Assembly: GCF_001262635.1 (NCBI RefSeq)
Contig: NZ_JXYH01000008.1
Location: 38,971-102,970, forward strand
Length of the DNA stretch: 64,000 bases
Direction of reading: 5' to 3'
DNA from: Aestuariivita boseongensis
Lineage (GTDB): Bacteria > Pseudomonadota > Alphaproteobacteria > Rhodobacterales > Rhodobacteraceae
The translations under genes and the position numbers were made by a program. Positions 16,369 to 24,477 of this stretch are shown piece by piece. The notes under the pieces were generated by a model. It had not been told where the DNA came from. It made no database searches and saw only the letters and a program-made list of their open reading frames with translations. Each line of letters starts with the position of its first letter. The stretch's first letter is position 1.

Positions 16369-16704
16369 ATGAAACCCGATCTGGACACCGTCTTTGCAGC
16401 CCTTGCCGATCCCACGCGCCGGCAGATTCTGGTCATGCTGCTGGAAGATGACATGGCGGTGACCGACGTGGCCGACCCGTTCGAGATGTCTTTGGCCGCG
16501 ATCTCGAAACATCTGACGATCCTGACCCGCGCAGGCCTTATCAGTCAGGAGAAACGCGGCCGGGTCAAATGGTGCAAGCTGGAACCGGATGCGATGCGGG
16601 ACGCGTCGATCTGGATGCAAAGCTTTGGCCAGTTCGAAGCGGTCAATCTGGACGCGTTCGAGAAGTTTCTTGAAACCGAGTTGAAGGACGATGCCGGACT
16701 ATGA
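16369..16704 (+). CDS. ArsR-family transcriptional regulator
   Basis: A 111-residue winged-helix protein. It opens with the branch-specific FAALADPTRRQILVMLLE, contains the recognition helix in MSLAAISKHLTILTRAGLI, and the wing QEKRGRVKWCKLEP. There is no cysteine-based metal box, so it belongs to the ArsR branch commonly paired with SRPBCC/AHSA1 proteins rather than to metal sensors. The usual partner is missing: the next gene is convergent and is a transporter. An excellent palindrome upstream suggests autoregulation. Its stop codon lies inside the first of four hairpins (16693-16717). Confidence 0.85.
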   Translation: MKPDLDTVFAALADPTRRQILVMLLEDDMAVTDVADPFEMSLAAISKHLTILTRAGLISQEKRGRVKWCKLEPDAMRDASIWMQSFGQFEAVNLDAFEKFLETELKDDAGL

Positions 16705-16795
16705 CGCATAGTCCGGCTGGAAACTGACACAGTTTCCAATTCAGCGCCTAGAAACTGCGTCAGTTTCTCAGCCGTTTCCTGTGTCAGGAAACGGC
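16693..16795. repeat. Run of four perfect tri-loop hairpins between convergent genes
   Basis: Four inverted repeats follow each other within 103 bases: 16693-16717 (11-bp arms, GCCGGACTATG), 16718-16738 (9-bp arms, TGGAAACTG), 16750-16768 (8-bp arms, AGAAACTG) and 16771-16795 (11-bp arms, GCCGTTTCCTG). Every loop is 3 bases, and on one strand or the other every centre reads TGACRCA. The outer two hairpins contain the stop codons of the ArsR and EamA genes. The array could work as a bidirectional terminator and mRNA 3'-end protector, or could be an expanded repeat family. Confidence 0.8.
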
Positions 16796-17674
16796 CTCGC
16801 TGTCTTTCAGCAACAACAGCAACGCCACGATTGTCAGCACAACGCCCCCCAGAACCAGCCCCGCGGGCGCGCCATTGCCCAGCGCCAGCTCCCACAAAAT
16901 CACCCAGCTTGGTGTGAGATAGGTATAGGCCATCACCTTCGCAGACGGCAGACGCAGCGACGCGAATTGCAGCAGGACAAAGGTCGCGGCCGAGGCGAAG
17001 ATCGCAATATAGATCAGCGTGATCCACACGATCGGCGGCAAGGCGGCCCAATCGGTGGCGCGAATATCGCCCCATCCCCAGCCCACCAGAACCACGCAGC
17101 CGGCCAGCAGCATCCCGAAGGTGAACACCACCGCAGGCTCCCCCCGGTTCAGCTTGCGCACCATGGGCGTATAGGCAGCGTGCGCCACGCAGCCCCAGAA
17201 ATAGATGATCTCCCCGGTGCCGATTTGAAACTGCTTCAACGCCGCAAGATCGGCGCGAAAGATCACCCACAGCGCGCCCACCGCACCAATCGCCAGCGCC
17301 AGCGCCATGCGCGCGGTCATGATCTGCCGCATCAGAAGATAACCGAACCCCGCCGCCATCAGCGGCGTCAGCGTGAACACCGCCGCCGCGCTGACAGGCG
17401 GCGCGGTTTTCAACCCCTCGAACATCAGCACGAAGTAAATGGCAAACAGCCCGCCCAGCACCAGATACCGCCAGGGGGCTTCGAAGGCTTTTCGGTCCAC
17501 CTTGCCCAGTGCGAAGGCCGCAACCCCGATCACCACCGCCGCAATCGCAAAACGCGCCGCATTGATGGCCGAAGGCGCAATCTCATTGGCGGCCATCGAC
17601 CCAAGCGAAAACGACCCCGCCACCAGGGCCGAGAACAACAGCATCGCCGCATGGCCTTGCAAAGCGGGGCTCAT
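16784..17674 (-). CDS. EamA-family (DMT superfamily) transporter
   Basis: A 296-residue inner-membrane protein with ten hydrophobic segments arranged as two EamA repeats of five. It starts at 17674, where the ATG overlaps the stop of the LysR gene (ATGA), so the two are translationally coupled. Family marks include a first helix with LLFSALVAGSFSLGSMA, the PSAINAARFAIAA segment at the second helix, and AYTYLTPSWVILWELALG in the last repeat. Members export or import amino acids, nucleosides or other metabolites; the substrate here is not predictable. It is co-regulated with LysR and possibly with azoR. Confidence 0.85.
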   Translation of the reverse strand: MSPALQGHAAMLLFSALVAGSFSLGSMAANEIAPSAINAARFAIAAVVIGVAAFALGKVDRKAFEAPWRYLVLGGLFAIYFVLMFEGLKTAPPVSAAAVFTLTPLMAAGFGYLLMRQIMTARMALALAIGAVGALWVIFRADLAALKQFQIGTGEIIYFWGCVAHAAYTPMVRKLNRGEPAVVFTFGMLLAGCVVLVGWGWGDIRATDWAALPPIVWITLIYIAIFASAATFVLLQFASLRLPSAKVMAYTYLTPSWVILWELALGNGAPAGLVLGGVVLTIVALLLLLKDSEAVS

Positions 17675-18549
17675 ATATCCCACGCCTTTGCCTGTTCCTT
17701 AAGGAAGGTCAGGAAAGCCTGCACCTTGGTCGTGCGGTGCAGATCCACATGGGTGACCAGCCACAGGGGCGCCGACCATTCGTCAAGCGGCTCATGCACT
17801 TCCACCAGGTTGTCGTCACCCTGCGCCTGCCAGACCGGCACAAAGCCGATCCCGGCGCCGCTGCGGACCGCATGAACCAGGTTCTGATCATCGGTTGCGC
17901 GAAAGGTAATCGCCTCTGGCCCCACATTGGCTCGCAGCCACCGGCTGAAGGGCGCGCGGGCATTGGCAATGTCATTGTCCACGAACCGATGTTTGGAAAA
18001 TTCGGCGACCGAGGCCGGAATGCCGAACCGTTCCACATAGTCTTTGCTGGCATAAAGCCCGGTCCGCTGACGCAGGAACGGCTGCACCACATTGTCCGGC
18101 TGATCCGGCGCGGTGCCCGCCCGGATGGCGACATGCGCCTCGCCATATTCCAGGCGGAAGAGCCGCGCGCCGGTCAGATAGCGCACCACCAACCCGTCAT
18201 TGAGCCGCTGAAAATCCGCCAGAACCGGAGTGAGCAATCCCCCCAGCGCTGACAGGGATGTCACGACCAGTTCCCCCGTCACGTCATTGCCCTGGCCCTT
18301 GATCCGCCCGGCCAGCTGGTTGAACTGATCCTCCGTCGCCTGCGCCACGCGCAGCAGATCCTCGCCTGCTTCCGTGGGCGTGTACCCGCGCGCATGGCGC
18401 TGAAACAGCTTTACGCCCAACCGCGCCTCGATCGCGTCGATATGACGGATCACCGTGGCGTGATGCACGCCCAGAACCTCTGCCGCACCGCTCACGGTGC
18501 CCATGCGCGCAACCTGAAAGGCGGTTTTGACCTCGTCCCAGTTTTCCAT
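17671..18549 (-). CDS. LysR-family transcriptional regulator
   Basis: A 292-residue regulator. The start at 18549 follows AGGAG and gives MENWDEVKTAFQVARMGTVSGAAEVLGVHHATVIRHIDAIEARLG when read continuously, a normal LysR helix-turn-helix; the much longer frame upstream runs through the azoR promoter and is rejected. Residues 85-285 form the ligand-binding domain. The HTH variant with two histidines (VHHATVIRHI) is the branch common in Rhodobacteraceae. It is divergent from azoR (124-base gap) and co-transcribed with the EamA gene, so both are likely targets. Confidence 0.87.
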   Translation of the reverse strand: MENWDEVKTAFQVARMGTVSGAAEVLGVHHATVIRHIDAIEARLGVKLFQRHARGYTPTEAGEDLLRVAQATEDQFNQLAGRIKGQGNDVTGELVVTSLSALGGLLTPVLADFQRLNDGLVVRYLTGARLFRLEYGEAHVAIRAGTAPDQPDNVVQPFLRQRTGLYASKDYVERFGIPASVAEFSKHRFVDNDIANARAPFSRWLRANVGPEAITFRATDDQNLVHAVRSGAGIGFVPVWQAQGDDNLVEVHEPLDEWSAPLWLVTHVDLHRTTKVQAFLTFLKEQAKAWDI

Positions 18550-18673
18550 GACAGCTCCTGCGTGATCTGTGCAAAATCCCACACACCCTGTGATTAATCC
18601 GCCGTTGTGTTCGTATTGGCAAGAACCATTTTCCGTCACGTAGCTTTTCATCCATCCAACACAGGACACCCGC

Positions 18674-19255
18674 ATGCCCCATACAGTTCTCCATATCGAC
18701 AGTTCTGCCCGTCTGACCGGCTCCACATCCCGCGATCTTTCCGCCCGAGTGGTGAATAAGCTGAACGCCGATCAGGTTGTGCGCCGCGATCTTGCCCATG
18801 CCCTGCCGCAAATTGACGAAACGTGGATCGACGCCAACTTCACCCCCGCCGACCAGCGCACGGCGGAACAGAACGACCGTCTTGCCCTGTCGGATCAACT
18901 GGTCGAAGAGCTCAGGGAGGCCGACACCATCGTCATCGGCGCGCCGGTCTACAATTTCTCGATCCCCGCCAGCCTCAAAGCCTGGGTCGACCTCGTCGCC
19001 CGCGCGGGCGTGACCTTCAAGTACACCGAAGCCGGCCCGCAAGGCCTGTTGGACGGCAAGCGCGCGATCCTTGCCGTGGCGTCCGGCGGCACCAAACTGG
19101 GATCCGAGAATGACTTCGCCTCTGGCTATCTCAAGTACATCCTGGGCTTCATGGGCATCACCGATGTTGAAATCGTGGCGGCCGATCAGCTGATGATCGA
19201 TGCCGAAGCCTCCCTCGCCGCCGCCAATGACGCGCTGGAGGCCCTCGCCGCCTGA
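18674..19255 (+). CDS. azoR: FMN-dependent NADH-azoreductase
   Basis: A 193-residue flavodoxin-like quinone/azo reductase of the AzoR family. It starts with HTVLHIDSSARLTGSTSRDLS, the FMN phosphate-binding loop, and has the APVYNFSIPASLKAWVD motif that contacts the isoalloxazine ring and the dimer interface, plus ASGGTKL. The enzyme reduces quinones and azo compounds with NADH in the cytoplasm and probably protects from electrophilic stress. It is transcribed away from a LysR regulator, the common arrangement for inducible azoreductases. Confidence 0.9.
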   Translation: MPHTVLHIDSSARLTGSTSRDLSARVVNKLNADQVVRRDLAHALPQIDETWIDANFTPADQRTAEQNDRLALSDQLVEELREADTIVIGAPVYNFSIPASLKAWVDLVARAGVTFKYTEAGPQGLLDGKRAILAVASGGTKLGSENDFASGYLKYILGFMGITDVEIVAADQLMIDAEASLAAANDALEALAA

Positions 19256-19260
19256 GACAT

Positions 19261-19289
19261 GCCGGGCGCGCCTGATCCGCGCGCCCGGC
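19261..19289 (+). terminator. GC-rich hairpin after azoR
   Basis: GCCGGGCGCG pairs with CGCGCCCGGC 6 bases after the azoR stop codon. There is no T-run, as is common for terminators in this group. Between here and ffh (to 19494) I see only a weak 6-bp hairpin near 19410-19430. Confidence 0.5.
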
Positions 19290-19494
19290 CCGCCTGCCAA
19301 TCCCAAGTCAGGCTTGACTCACCGCCGCCCGCCCCCTATCAGCGCCCTCACACCCGGAAGCCTTGTCCTTCCGGTCCCCGTCTTTCAGGGGATCGCCCTC
19401 CACCAGCGTGTTACGCCCGTGGGGGCGTTTGTGCATTGAACCGTTGGTGCATATCTAAGCCCCAACAAACGCAACCGGCAAAGGAGGCCGAGAC

Positions 19495-20991
19495 ATGTTT
19501 GAAAATCTATCCGAACGTCTCTCCGGCGTCTTTGACCGGCTGACGAAACAAGGCGCGCTCTCCGAAGACGACGTCAAAACCGCCCTGCGCGAGGTCCGCG
19601 TGGCCCTGCTTGAGGCCGACGTGTCGCTGCCAGTGGCGCGCGATTTCGTCAAAGCGGTGCAGGAAAAGGCCACCGGCCAGGCGGTCACCAAATCCGTCAC
19701 CCCGGGCCAGCAGGTTGTCAAGATCGTCCATGACGAGCTGGTCCACGTCCTGAAAGGCGACGAAGATCCCGGCGCCTTGAAAATCGACAACCCGCCCGCG
19801 CCCATCCTGATGGTGGGCCTGCAGGGCTCCGGTAAAACCACGACCACCGCGAAACTCGCCAAACGCCTGAAGGAGCGTGAGGGCAAGAAGGTCCTCATGG
19901 CCTCGCTCGACACCAACCGCCCGGCGGCGATGGAGCAGTTGGCGATCCTCGGCACCCAGATCGGCGTCGACACGCTCCCCATCGTCAAAGGCGAAGACCC
20001 CGTCGCCATCGCCAAGCGCGCCAAGACGCAGGCGTCCTTGGGTGGCTACGACATCTATATGCTCGACACCGCAGGGCGTCTGTCGATCGACGAAGAGCTG
20101 ATGCAACAGGTCGAAGCCGTCCGCGACGTCGCCAACCCGCGCGAAACGCTGCTGGTCGTCGACGGCCTCACCGGCCAAGACGCGGTGCATACAGCCGAAA
20201 ACTTCGACGACCGCATCGGCATCTCCGGCGTGGTTCTCACCCGAATGGACGGCGACGGCCGCGGTGGCGCGGCGCTGTCGATGCGCGCCATCACAGGCCA
20301 GCCCATCCGCTTTGTCGGCCTTGGCGAGAAGATGGACGCGCTTGAAACCTTCGAGCCCGACCGCATCGCAGGCCGTATCCTCGGCATGGGCGACATCGTG
20401 GCGCTTGTCGAAAAAGCCCAGCAAACCATCGAGGCCGAACAGGCCGAAAAGATGATGAAGCGCATGGCCAAGGGTCAGTTCAACATGAACGACCTGAAGA
20501 TGCAGCTTGAACAGATGATCAAGATGGGCGGCATGGAAGGCATGATGGGCATGATGCCCGGCATGGGTAAAATGGCCAAACAGGTGCAGGACGCAGGCTT
20601 TGACGACAAGATCCTGCGCCAGCAGATCGCCATGATCCAATCCATGACCAAGAAAGAACGCGCCAACCCGCAGCTTTTGCAGGCCAGCCGCAAGAAACGC
20701 ATCGCCAAGGGCTCCGGCATGGAGGTCTCCGACCTCAACAAGCTCCTGAAAATGCACCGCCAGATGGCCGACATGATGAAAAAGCTCGGCAAGGGCAAAG
20801 GCGGCCTGATGAAACAGGCGATGAAAGCGATGATGGGCAAAGGCGGCATGGACCCGGCGGCCATGGCACAAGGCATGGACCCCAAGGCGCTGGAAGCGGC
20901 GGCCAAACAAATGGGCGGCAAAGGCCTGCCTGGCCTTGGCGGCGGCATGTCCCTGCCTCCAGGTCTTTCCGGTTTCGGGAAAAAGAAATGA
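19495..20991 (+). CDS. ffh: Signal recognition particle protein Ffh (SRP54)
   Basis: A 498-residue GTPase that with 4.5S RNA delivers nascent membrane proteins to FtsY. The N domain is residues 1-90; the G domain starts with the P-loop GLQGSGKT (108-115) and has DTAGRLSIDEEL and TRMDGDGRGGAALS; the methionine-rich M domain follows from about residue 320, with repeated GGMEGMMGMMPGMGKM. A long glycine/methionine tail ends GFGKKK. The AAAGGAGG before the ATG is a strong ribosome-binding site. No 4.5S RNA gene is seen next to it. Confidence 0.97.
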   Translation: MFENLSERLSGVFDRLTKQGALSEDDVKTALREVRVALLEADVSLPVARDFVKAVQEKATGQAVTKSVTPGQQVVKIVHDELVHVLKGDEDPGALKIDNPPAPILMVGLQGSGKTTTTAKLAKRLKEREGKKVLMASLDTNRPAAMEQLAILGTQIGVDTLPIVKGEDPVAIAKRAKTQASLGGYDIYMLDTAGRLSIDEELMQQVEAVRDVANPRETLLVVDGLTGQDAVHTAENFDDRIGISGVVLTRMDGDGRGGAALSMRAITGQPIRFVGLGEKMDALETFEPDRIAGRILGMGDIVALVEKAQQTIEAEQAEKMMKRMAKGQFNMNDLKMQLEQMIKMGGMEGMMGMMPGMGKMAKQVQDAGFDDKILRQQIAMIQSMTKKERANPQLLQASRKKRIAKGSGMEVSDLNKLLKMHRQMADMMKKLGKGKGGLMKQAMKAMMGKGGMDPAAMAQGMDPKALEAAAKQMGGKGLPGLGGGMSLPPGLSGFGKKK

Positions 20992-20999
20992 CCCTGCCC

Positions 21000-21021
21000 T
21001 TCTTCTCTTTCCAAGTACGGC
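21000..21021 (+). repeat. Post-stop motif copy A (TTCTTCTCTTTCCAA)
   Basis: This pyrimidine-rich block with a CCAAGTACGGC end starts 9 bases after the ffh stop codon. The same block follows fahA (33534-33558) and maiA (37221-37246), always on the coding strand directly after a stop. It looks like a shared 3'-UTR element. Confidence 0.65.
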
Positions 21022-21041
21022 AGACACCACAGGCCACAGGC

Positions 21042-21055
21042 ACGTCTTCGGACGT
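21042..21055 (+). terminator. UUCG tetraloop hairpin after ffh
   Basis: ACGTC and GACGT pair around a TTCG loop, an exceptionally stable RNA tetraloop, about 50 bases after the ffh stop. With motif copy A it may define the 3' end of the ffh mRNA. Confidence 0.4.
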
Positions 21056-21127
21056 ATTGCGTCGCGCCTGCCCTCCCGTGGCATCAAATATCGCGCGGCA
21101 GCGCGGCCTTCGGATTGCGGGGGCCTG

Positions 21128-21673
21128 ATGCAGATCCCCACGCTTGAAACCGACCGCCTGATCCTGCGCGCCCATACGCTGAACGACATGGACGCTTTCG
21201 CGGCTTTTTATGCCAGCGACCATTCGCGCTTCGTCGGCGGCCCGCTGACCCGGGAACTCGCCTGGCGCAGCATGGCACAGGAGATGGGCCATTGGGCGCT
21301 GCGCGGCTTCGGCCGCTGGGCGGTGGCGCTGAAAGACAGCAATGAATGGATCGGCATCGCGGGCCTGTGGTATCCAGAGGGCTTCCCCGAACACGAACTG
21401 GGCTGGGATATTGCCGAAGCACATACGCGCAAAGGCTATGCCTCCGAGGCAGGCCGCGCAGCACGCGCCTATGCCTATGACACGCTGGGCTGGGACACGG
21501 TAATTTCGCTGGTGGCCGACGGCAATGACGCCTCCGCCGCTGTCGCCACCAAGCTCGGCGCCCGGCTTGACGGGCCCTTCACCCATGAACGTTTCGGCCC
21601 GATGAATGTCTATCGCCATCCCGGCCCGGGCGATCTCGATGACAGCGACGGCTCGGTCGAGGCCTACGCATGA
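21128..21673 (+). CDS. GNAT-family N-acetyltransferase (RimJ/RimL-like), first of a tandem pair
   Basis: A 181-residue acetyltransferase. The N-terminus PTLETDRLILRAHTLNDMDAF is the standard RimJ/RimL opening, and the acetyl-CoA loop region is ELGWDIAEAHTRKGYASEAGRA. The ATG at 21128 follows the GGGGG-rich region 5 bases upstream. It overlaps the next gene by 4 bases (ATGA). About one third of residues, including GHWALRGFGRW, are shared with that gene, so this is a tandem duplication. Substrate (protein N-terminus, tRNA-linked or small-molecule amine) is unknown. Confidence 0.85.
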   Translation: MQIPTLETDRLILRAHTLNDMDAFAAFYASDHSRFVGGPLTRELAWRSMAQEMGHWALRGFGRWAVALKDSNEWIGIAGLWYPEGFPEHELGWDIAEAHTRKGYASEAGRAARAYAYDTLGWDTVISLVADGNDASAAVATKLGARLDGPFTHERFGPMNVYRHPGPGDLDDSDGSVEAYA

Positions 21674-22272
21674 CCACCCTCGCCATCCCTACCTTGGAAA
21701 CCCGTCGCCTGATCCTCCGCGGCCCCGAGCCCGAGGATTATCCGGATTTCAAAGCCACCTTCACCAGCTACCGTGCGCGCTTCATGGGCGGCCCGCTCAA
21801 CGCGTATGAGTCCTGGATGCTCTATGCCGCCGAAATCGGCCATTGGGCGATCCGCGGCTTTGGCATGTGGATGATCCACGACAAGGACAGTGACGAAACC
21901 TACGGCATGGCCGGCGGCTGGAAACCCGCCAAATGGCCCGAGGCGGAACTGGCCTGGGTCATCTGGCCCGGCGCGCAAGGCAAAGGCTATGCGCTGGAAG
22001 CGACCCACGCGGCGCGCAAATACTACTACCAGAACGGCTGGGAGGGCGCGGTCAGCTATATCGACCCGAAGAACCTCGACAGCATCCGGCTGGCCGAACG
22101 GCTGGGCGCAAAGAAAGACGCGGAAGCCCCCTCTATCGACGGCAATGACGTGGTCTACCGCCACCCCTCGCCCGCGCAACTGGATGGCACGCAATTGGCC
22201 CATGGCATCGACATGGAAATCGCCCATTACGCCGACCCGCTCTTCAAACCGAAAGGCTACGCTCTTGACTGA
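21670..22272 (+). CDS. GNAT-family N-acetyltransferase, second of a tandem pair
   Basis: A 200-residue paralogue of the preceding protein: PTLETRRLILRGPEPEDY at the start, GHWAIRGFGMWMI in the middle, and AWVIWPGAQGKGYALEATHA as the acetyl-CoA pyrophosphate loop. It has a longer C-terminal extension (ending PLFKPKGYALD). Start and stop overlap the neighbours, so this gene is translated as part of a GNAT-GNAT-chorismate mutase unit. Confidence 0.85.
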   Translation: MTTLAIPTLETRRLILRGPEPEDYPDFKATFTSYRARFMGGPLNAYESWMLYAAEIGHWAIRGFGMWMIHDKDSDETYGMAGGWKPAKWPEAELAWVIWPGAQGKGYALEATHAARKYYYQNGWEGAVSYIDPKNLDSIRLAERLGAKKDAEAPSIDGNDVVYRHPSPAQLDGTQLAHGIDMEIAHYADPLFKPKGYALD

Positions 22273-22561
22273 TACAACCACTCGCGCAGCCCAAATTCTG
22301 GCCGAACACCGCGAAAGCATCGACCGGCTGGACGCGATCCTGATCTATACGCTGGGCGAACGCTTCAAGCACACCCAGTCCGTCGGCAAACTCAAAGCCG
22401 AACACGACCTTCCCCCGTCCGATCCCGCGCGCGAAGCGCAACAGATCGCGCGGCTCGAAGACCTGGCGACCAAGGCCAATCTGGACCCTGAGTTTGCCAA
22501 AAAGTTCCTTCGCTTCGTCATCGACGAAGTGATCCGTCACCACGAACAACACCAATCGTAG
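22265..22561 (+). CDS. Chorismate mutase (AroQ fold)
   Basis: A 98-residue all-helical chorismate mutase, converting chorismate to prephenate for Phe/Tyr synthesis. I take the TTG at 22265 as start, overlapping the GNAT gene by 8 bases; it gives the family N-terminus (TDTTTRAAQILAEHRESIDRLDAILIYTLGER when read on). Active-site residues sit in the first helix arginine (EHRESIDRLD), the TQSVGKLK loop and the DPAREAQQIARLEDLA helix. Homologues in this family have the same ERFKHTQ motif. A 7-bp hairpin follows the stop. Confidence 0.85.
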   Translation: MTDTTTRAAQILAEHRESIDRLDAILIYTLGERFKHTQSVGKLKAEHDLPPSDPAREAQQIARLEDLATKANLDPEFAKKFLRFVIDEVIRHHEQHQS

Positions 22562-22579
22562 GCCGGGCTTCAGCCCGGC
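22562..22579 (+). terminator. Short hairpin between chorismate mutase and rpsP
   Basis: GCCGGGC pairs with GCCCGGC around TTCA, touching the stop codon. No T-run; may be a processing or pause hairpin, because rpsP starts only 30 bases later. Confidence 0.45.
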
Positions 22580-22609
22580 AACCCACGCCATTTCAAAGGA
22601 GATCAAACA

Positions 22610-23038
22610 ATGGCTATGAAAATCCGACTGGCCCGCGGTGGGTCGAAAAAACGCCCCTTCTATCGCATCGTTGCGGCAGACAGCCGTATGCCCCGCGATG
22701 GCCGCTTCATCGAAAAGCTGGGCACCTATAACCCGCTCCTGCCCAAAGACAGCGAAGAGCGCGTGAAAATGGATATGGAGCGTGTGCAGTACTGGCTGGA
22801 CCAGGGCGCACAACCCACCGACCGCGTTTCGCGCTTCCTTGAAGCCGCAGGCACCATCGAGAAGAAAGAGCGTTCGAACCCGCAAAAAGGCGAGCCCGGC
22901 AAGAAAGCCAAGGACCGCGCCGAAGAAAAAGCCGCCAAGGCCGCCGCTGCTGCAGAAGCAGCCGCAGCTCCTGCCGAAGAAGCCCCCGCTGACGAGGCAC
23001 CGGCAGAAGAAGCAGCCGCAGAAGAAACCACGGAATAA
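22610..23038 (+). CDS. rpsP: 30S ribosomal protein S16
   Basis: Residues 1-85 are a complete S16 ([24 protein letters not shown] when read on, then [10 protein letters not shown] and [16 protein letters not shown]). Residues 86-142 are a low-complexity tail of Ala, Glu, Lys and Pro, as is common in alphaproteobacteria. AAAGGAG precedes the start. A strong terminator follows, so most transcripts end before rimM. Confidence 0.97.
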   Translation: MAMKIRLARGGSKKRPFYRIVAADSRMPRDGRFIEKLGTYNPLLPKDSEERVKMDMERVQYWLDQGAQPTDRVSRFLEAAGTIEKKERSNPQKGEPGKKAKDRAEEKAAKAAAAAEAAAAPAEEAPADEAPAEEAAAEETTE

Positions 23039-23059
23039 GCCCGCCTCGTTCCCGGCTTC

Positions 23060-23088
23060 AGGGACAGCGCCCCGGCGCTGTCCCTTTT
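23060..23088 (+). terminator. Intrinsic terminator after rpsP
   Basis: AGGGACAGCGC pairs with GCGCTGTCCCT around a CCCG loop and is followed by a T-rich run. The stem is 11 bp with no mismatch. Confidence 0.85.
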
Positions 23089-23176
23089 CATTTTGACAGC
23101 GCGTCTTGAATTTCGCAGGGGAATGGGTACCTGCTCCTGCAAAACGGCCGATGCGACGAGGGGACCGGACAACAAC

Positions 23177-23686
23177 ATGCCCTCCACTGACCTGATCTGC
23201 GTGGGCGCCATCGGAGGCGCTTTTGGCGTACATGGCGAAGTGCGCCTGAAAAGCTTTTGCGCAGTGCCCTCGGATATTGCCGATTACAATCCCCTCAGCT
23301 CTGAAGATGGCAGTCAAAGCTTCACCTTGACCCTGACGCGCCCCATCAAGAACGGTTTCGCAGGCCGTCTCAGCGGCATTGCCACCAAGGAACAGGCCGA
23401 TGCAATCAAGGGTCTGCAGCTTTATGCGCGGCGCGACCAGCTGCCTTCCCTGCCCGATGACGAATTCTACCATGCCGATCTGATCGGGCTTGAGGTGGTC
23501 GATACCGGCGGCACGACACTGGGTCGCGTGAAATCCGTGCAGAACCACGGCGCGGGTGATCTGCTGGAACTTCACGGCCCAAACCTGCCTGCCACGGTCC
23601 TTCTGCCCTTTACCCGGCAAATCGTGCCCACCGTCGATCTCGAGGCAGGGCGCATCGTAGCCGACCCGCCCGACGGGCTGTTCTGA
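23177..23686 (+). CDS. rimM: 16S rRNA processing protein RimM
   Basis: A 169-residue, two-domain ribosome maturation factor that binds S19 and helps 30S assembly. The N-terminal domain starts [23 protein letters not shown], the family mark, and the C-terminal PRC-barrel domain has [32 protein letters not shown]. The start at 23177 gives this N-terminus; the longer frame adds 28 residues without family support. A TTGACA lies at 23093-23098 but I see no matching -10 box. Confidence 0.94.
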   Translation: MPSTDLICVGAIGGAFGVHGEVRLKSFCAVPSDIADYNPLSSEDGSQSFTLTLTRPIKNGFAGRLSGIATKEQADAIKGLQLYARRDQLPSLPDDEFYHADLIGLEVVDTGGTTLGRVKSVQNHGAGDLLELHGPNLPATVLLPFTRQIVPTVDLEAGRIVADPPDGLF

Positions 23687-23688
23687 AG

Positions 23689-24477
23689 ATGCCCCGCCGC
23701 CTTGTCATCCATGCCGGGTTTCACAAGACCGGCACCACCACGATCCAACAGACCCTCAAGCTGAACCGCCCGGTTCTGAAACCCGTGCTGCGCTCGGTCA
23801 TGCGTCCGGGCATGAAGGATCTGGTTGTGGCGGCACGCGGGTTTTCCACCGACGGCGACGCGCTGTCGCGCGCAAAGTTCCACAATCGCTTTGGTTCGTT
23901 TCTCTATGAACAGCCCCCCATGCGGCGGCGCGTGCTGTGCCTGTCGGCCGAAGAGCTCTCCGGCCACCTGCCGGGCCGCCCCAAAGTGCCGGATTACCGC
24001 GCGGCGATCAAACTGGCACAGGACATGGCCGCCGGCGCGCATCTGGTCTTTCCCTATGCCGTGCTGGTGTTTTTCTTCACCACCCGCAATCCCGATGACT
24101 GGCTGCAAAGCGCCTGGTCGGAGCATGTCAAATCCTCCTCCATGACGATGAGCCTTGACGAATTTGCCACGAAGTACCGTGCCGCCGCCGATCTGGAAGG
24201 CGTGGTCAGCGAGGTGGCCGCCGCCGTCTCGGCCAAGGTCGTCCATTCCCGGCTGGAAGAAACCACCGGGGATACCTTCGGCCCGGCCACCCGGCTTCTG
24301 GATATCTGCGAGGTACCTCAGGACGTGCGCGATCAGATGACCCGCCCCGAACCGGCCAACCGCAGGCCCGATCAGGATATCATGGCAGCCTTGCTTGACG
24401 CCAACCGCACCATCCGGGACAAGGCAGCCCTTAAAACCGCCAAGGAACAGATCCTGGCCGCGGCGAAAGGCCCGTGA
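23689..24477 (+). CDS. Sulfotransferase-like protein inserted between rimM and trmD
   Basis: A 262-residue protein that begins RRLVIHAGFHKTGTTTIQQTL. The HAGFHKTGTT motif is the 5'-phosphosulfate loop of sulfotransferases and related P-loop proteins. The 3'-phosphate-binding region is plausibly FFFTTRNPDDWLQSAWSEH, with R and S residues in the expected order. It starts 2 bases after rimM and overlaps trmD by one base, so it is in the same operon although its role has no known link to translation. Substrate unknown. Similar stand-alone PAPS-type genes occur in roseobacters. Confidence 0.65.
   Translation: MPRRLVIHAGFHKTGTTTIQQTLKLNRPVLKPVLRSVMRPGMKDLVVAARGFSTDGDALSRAKFHNRFGSFLYEQPPMRRRVLCLSAEELSGHLPGRPKVPDYRAAIKLAQDMAAGAHLVFPYAVLVFFFTTRNPDDWLQSAWSEHVKSSSMTMSLDEFATKYRAAADLEGVVSEVAAAVSAKVVHSRLEETTGDTFGPATRLLDICEVPQDVRDQMTRPEPANRRPDQDIMAALLDANRTIRDKAALKTAKEQILAAAKGP

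Noticed and set aside
18550..18726. Longer LysR start at 18726
   Set aside because: It would run across the azoR promoter and start; the ATG at 18549 has AGGAG upstream and gives the normal LysR N-terminus.
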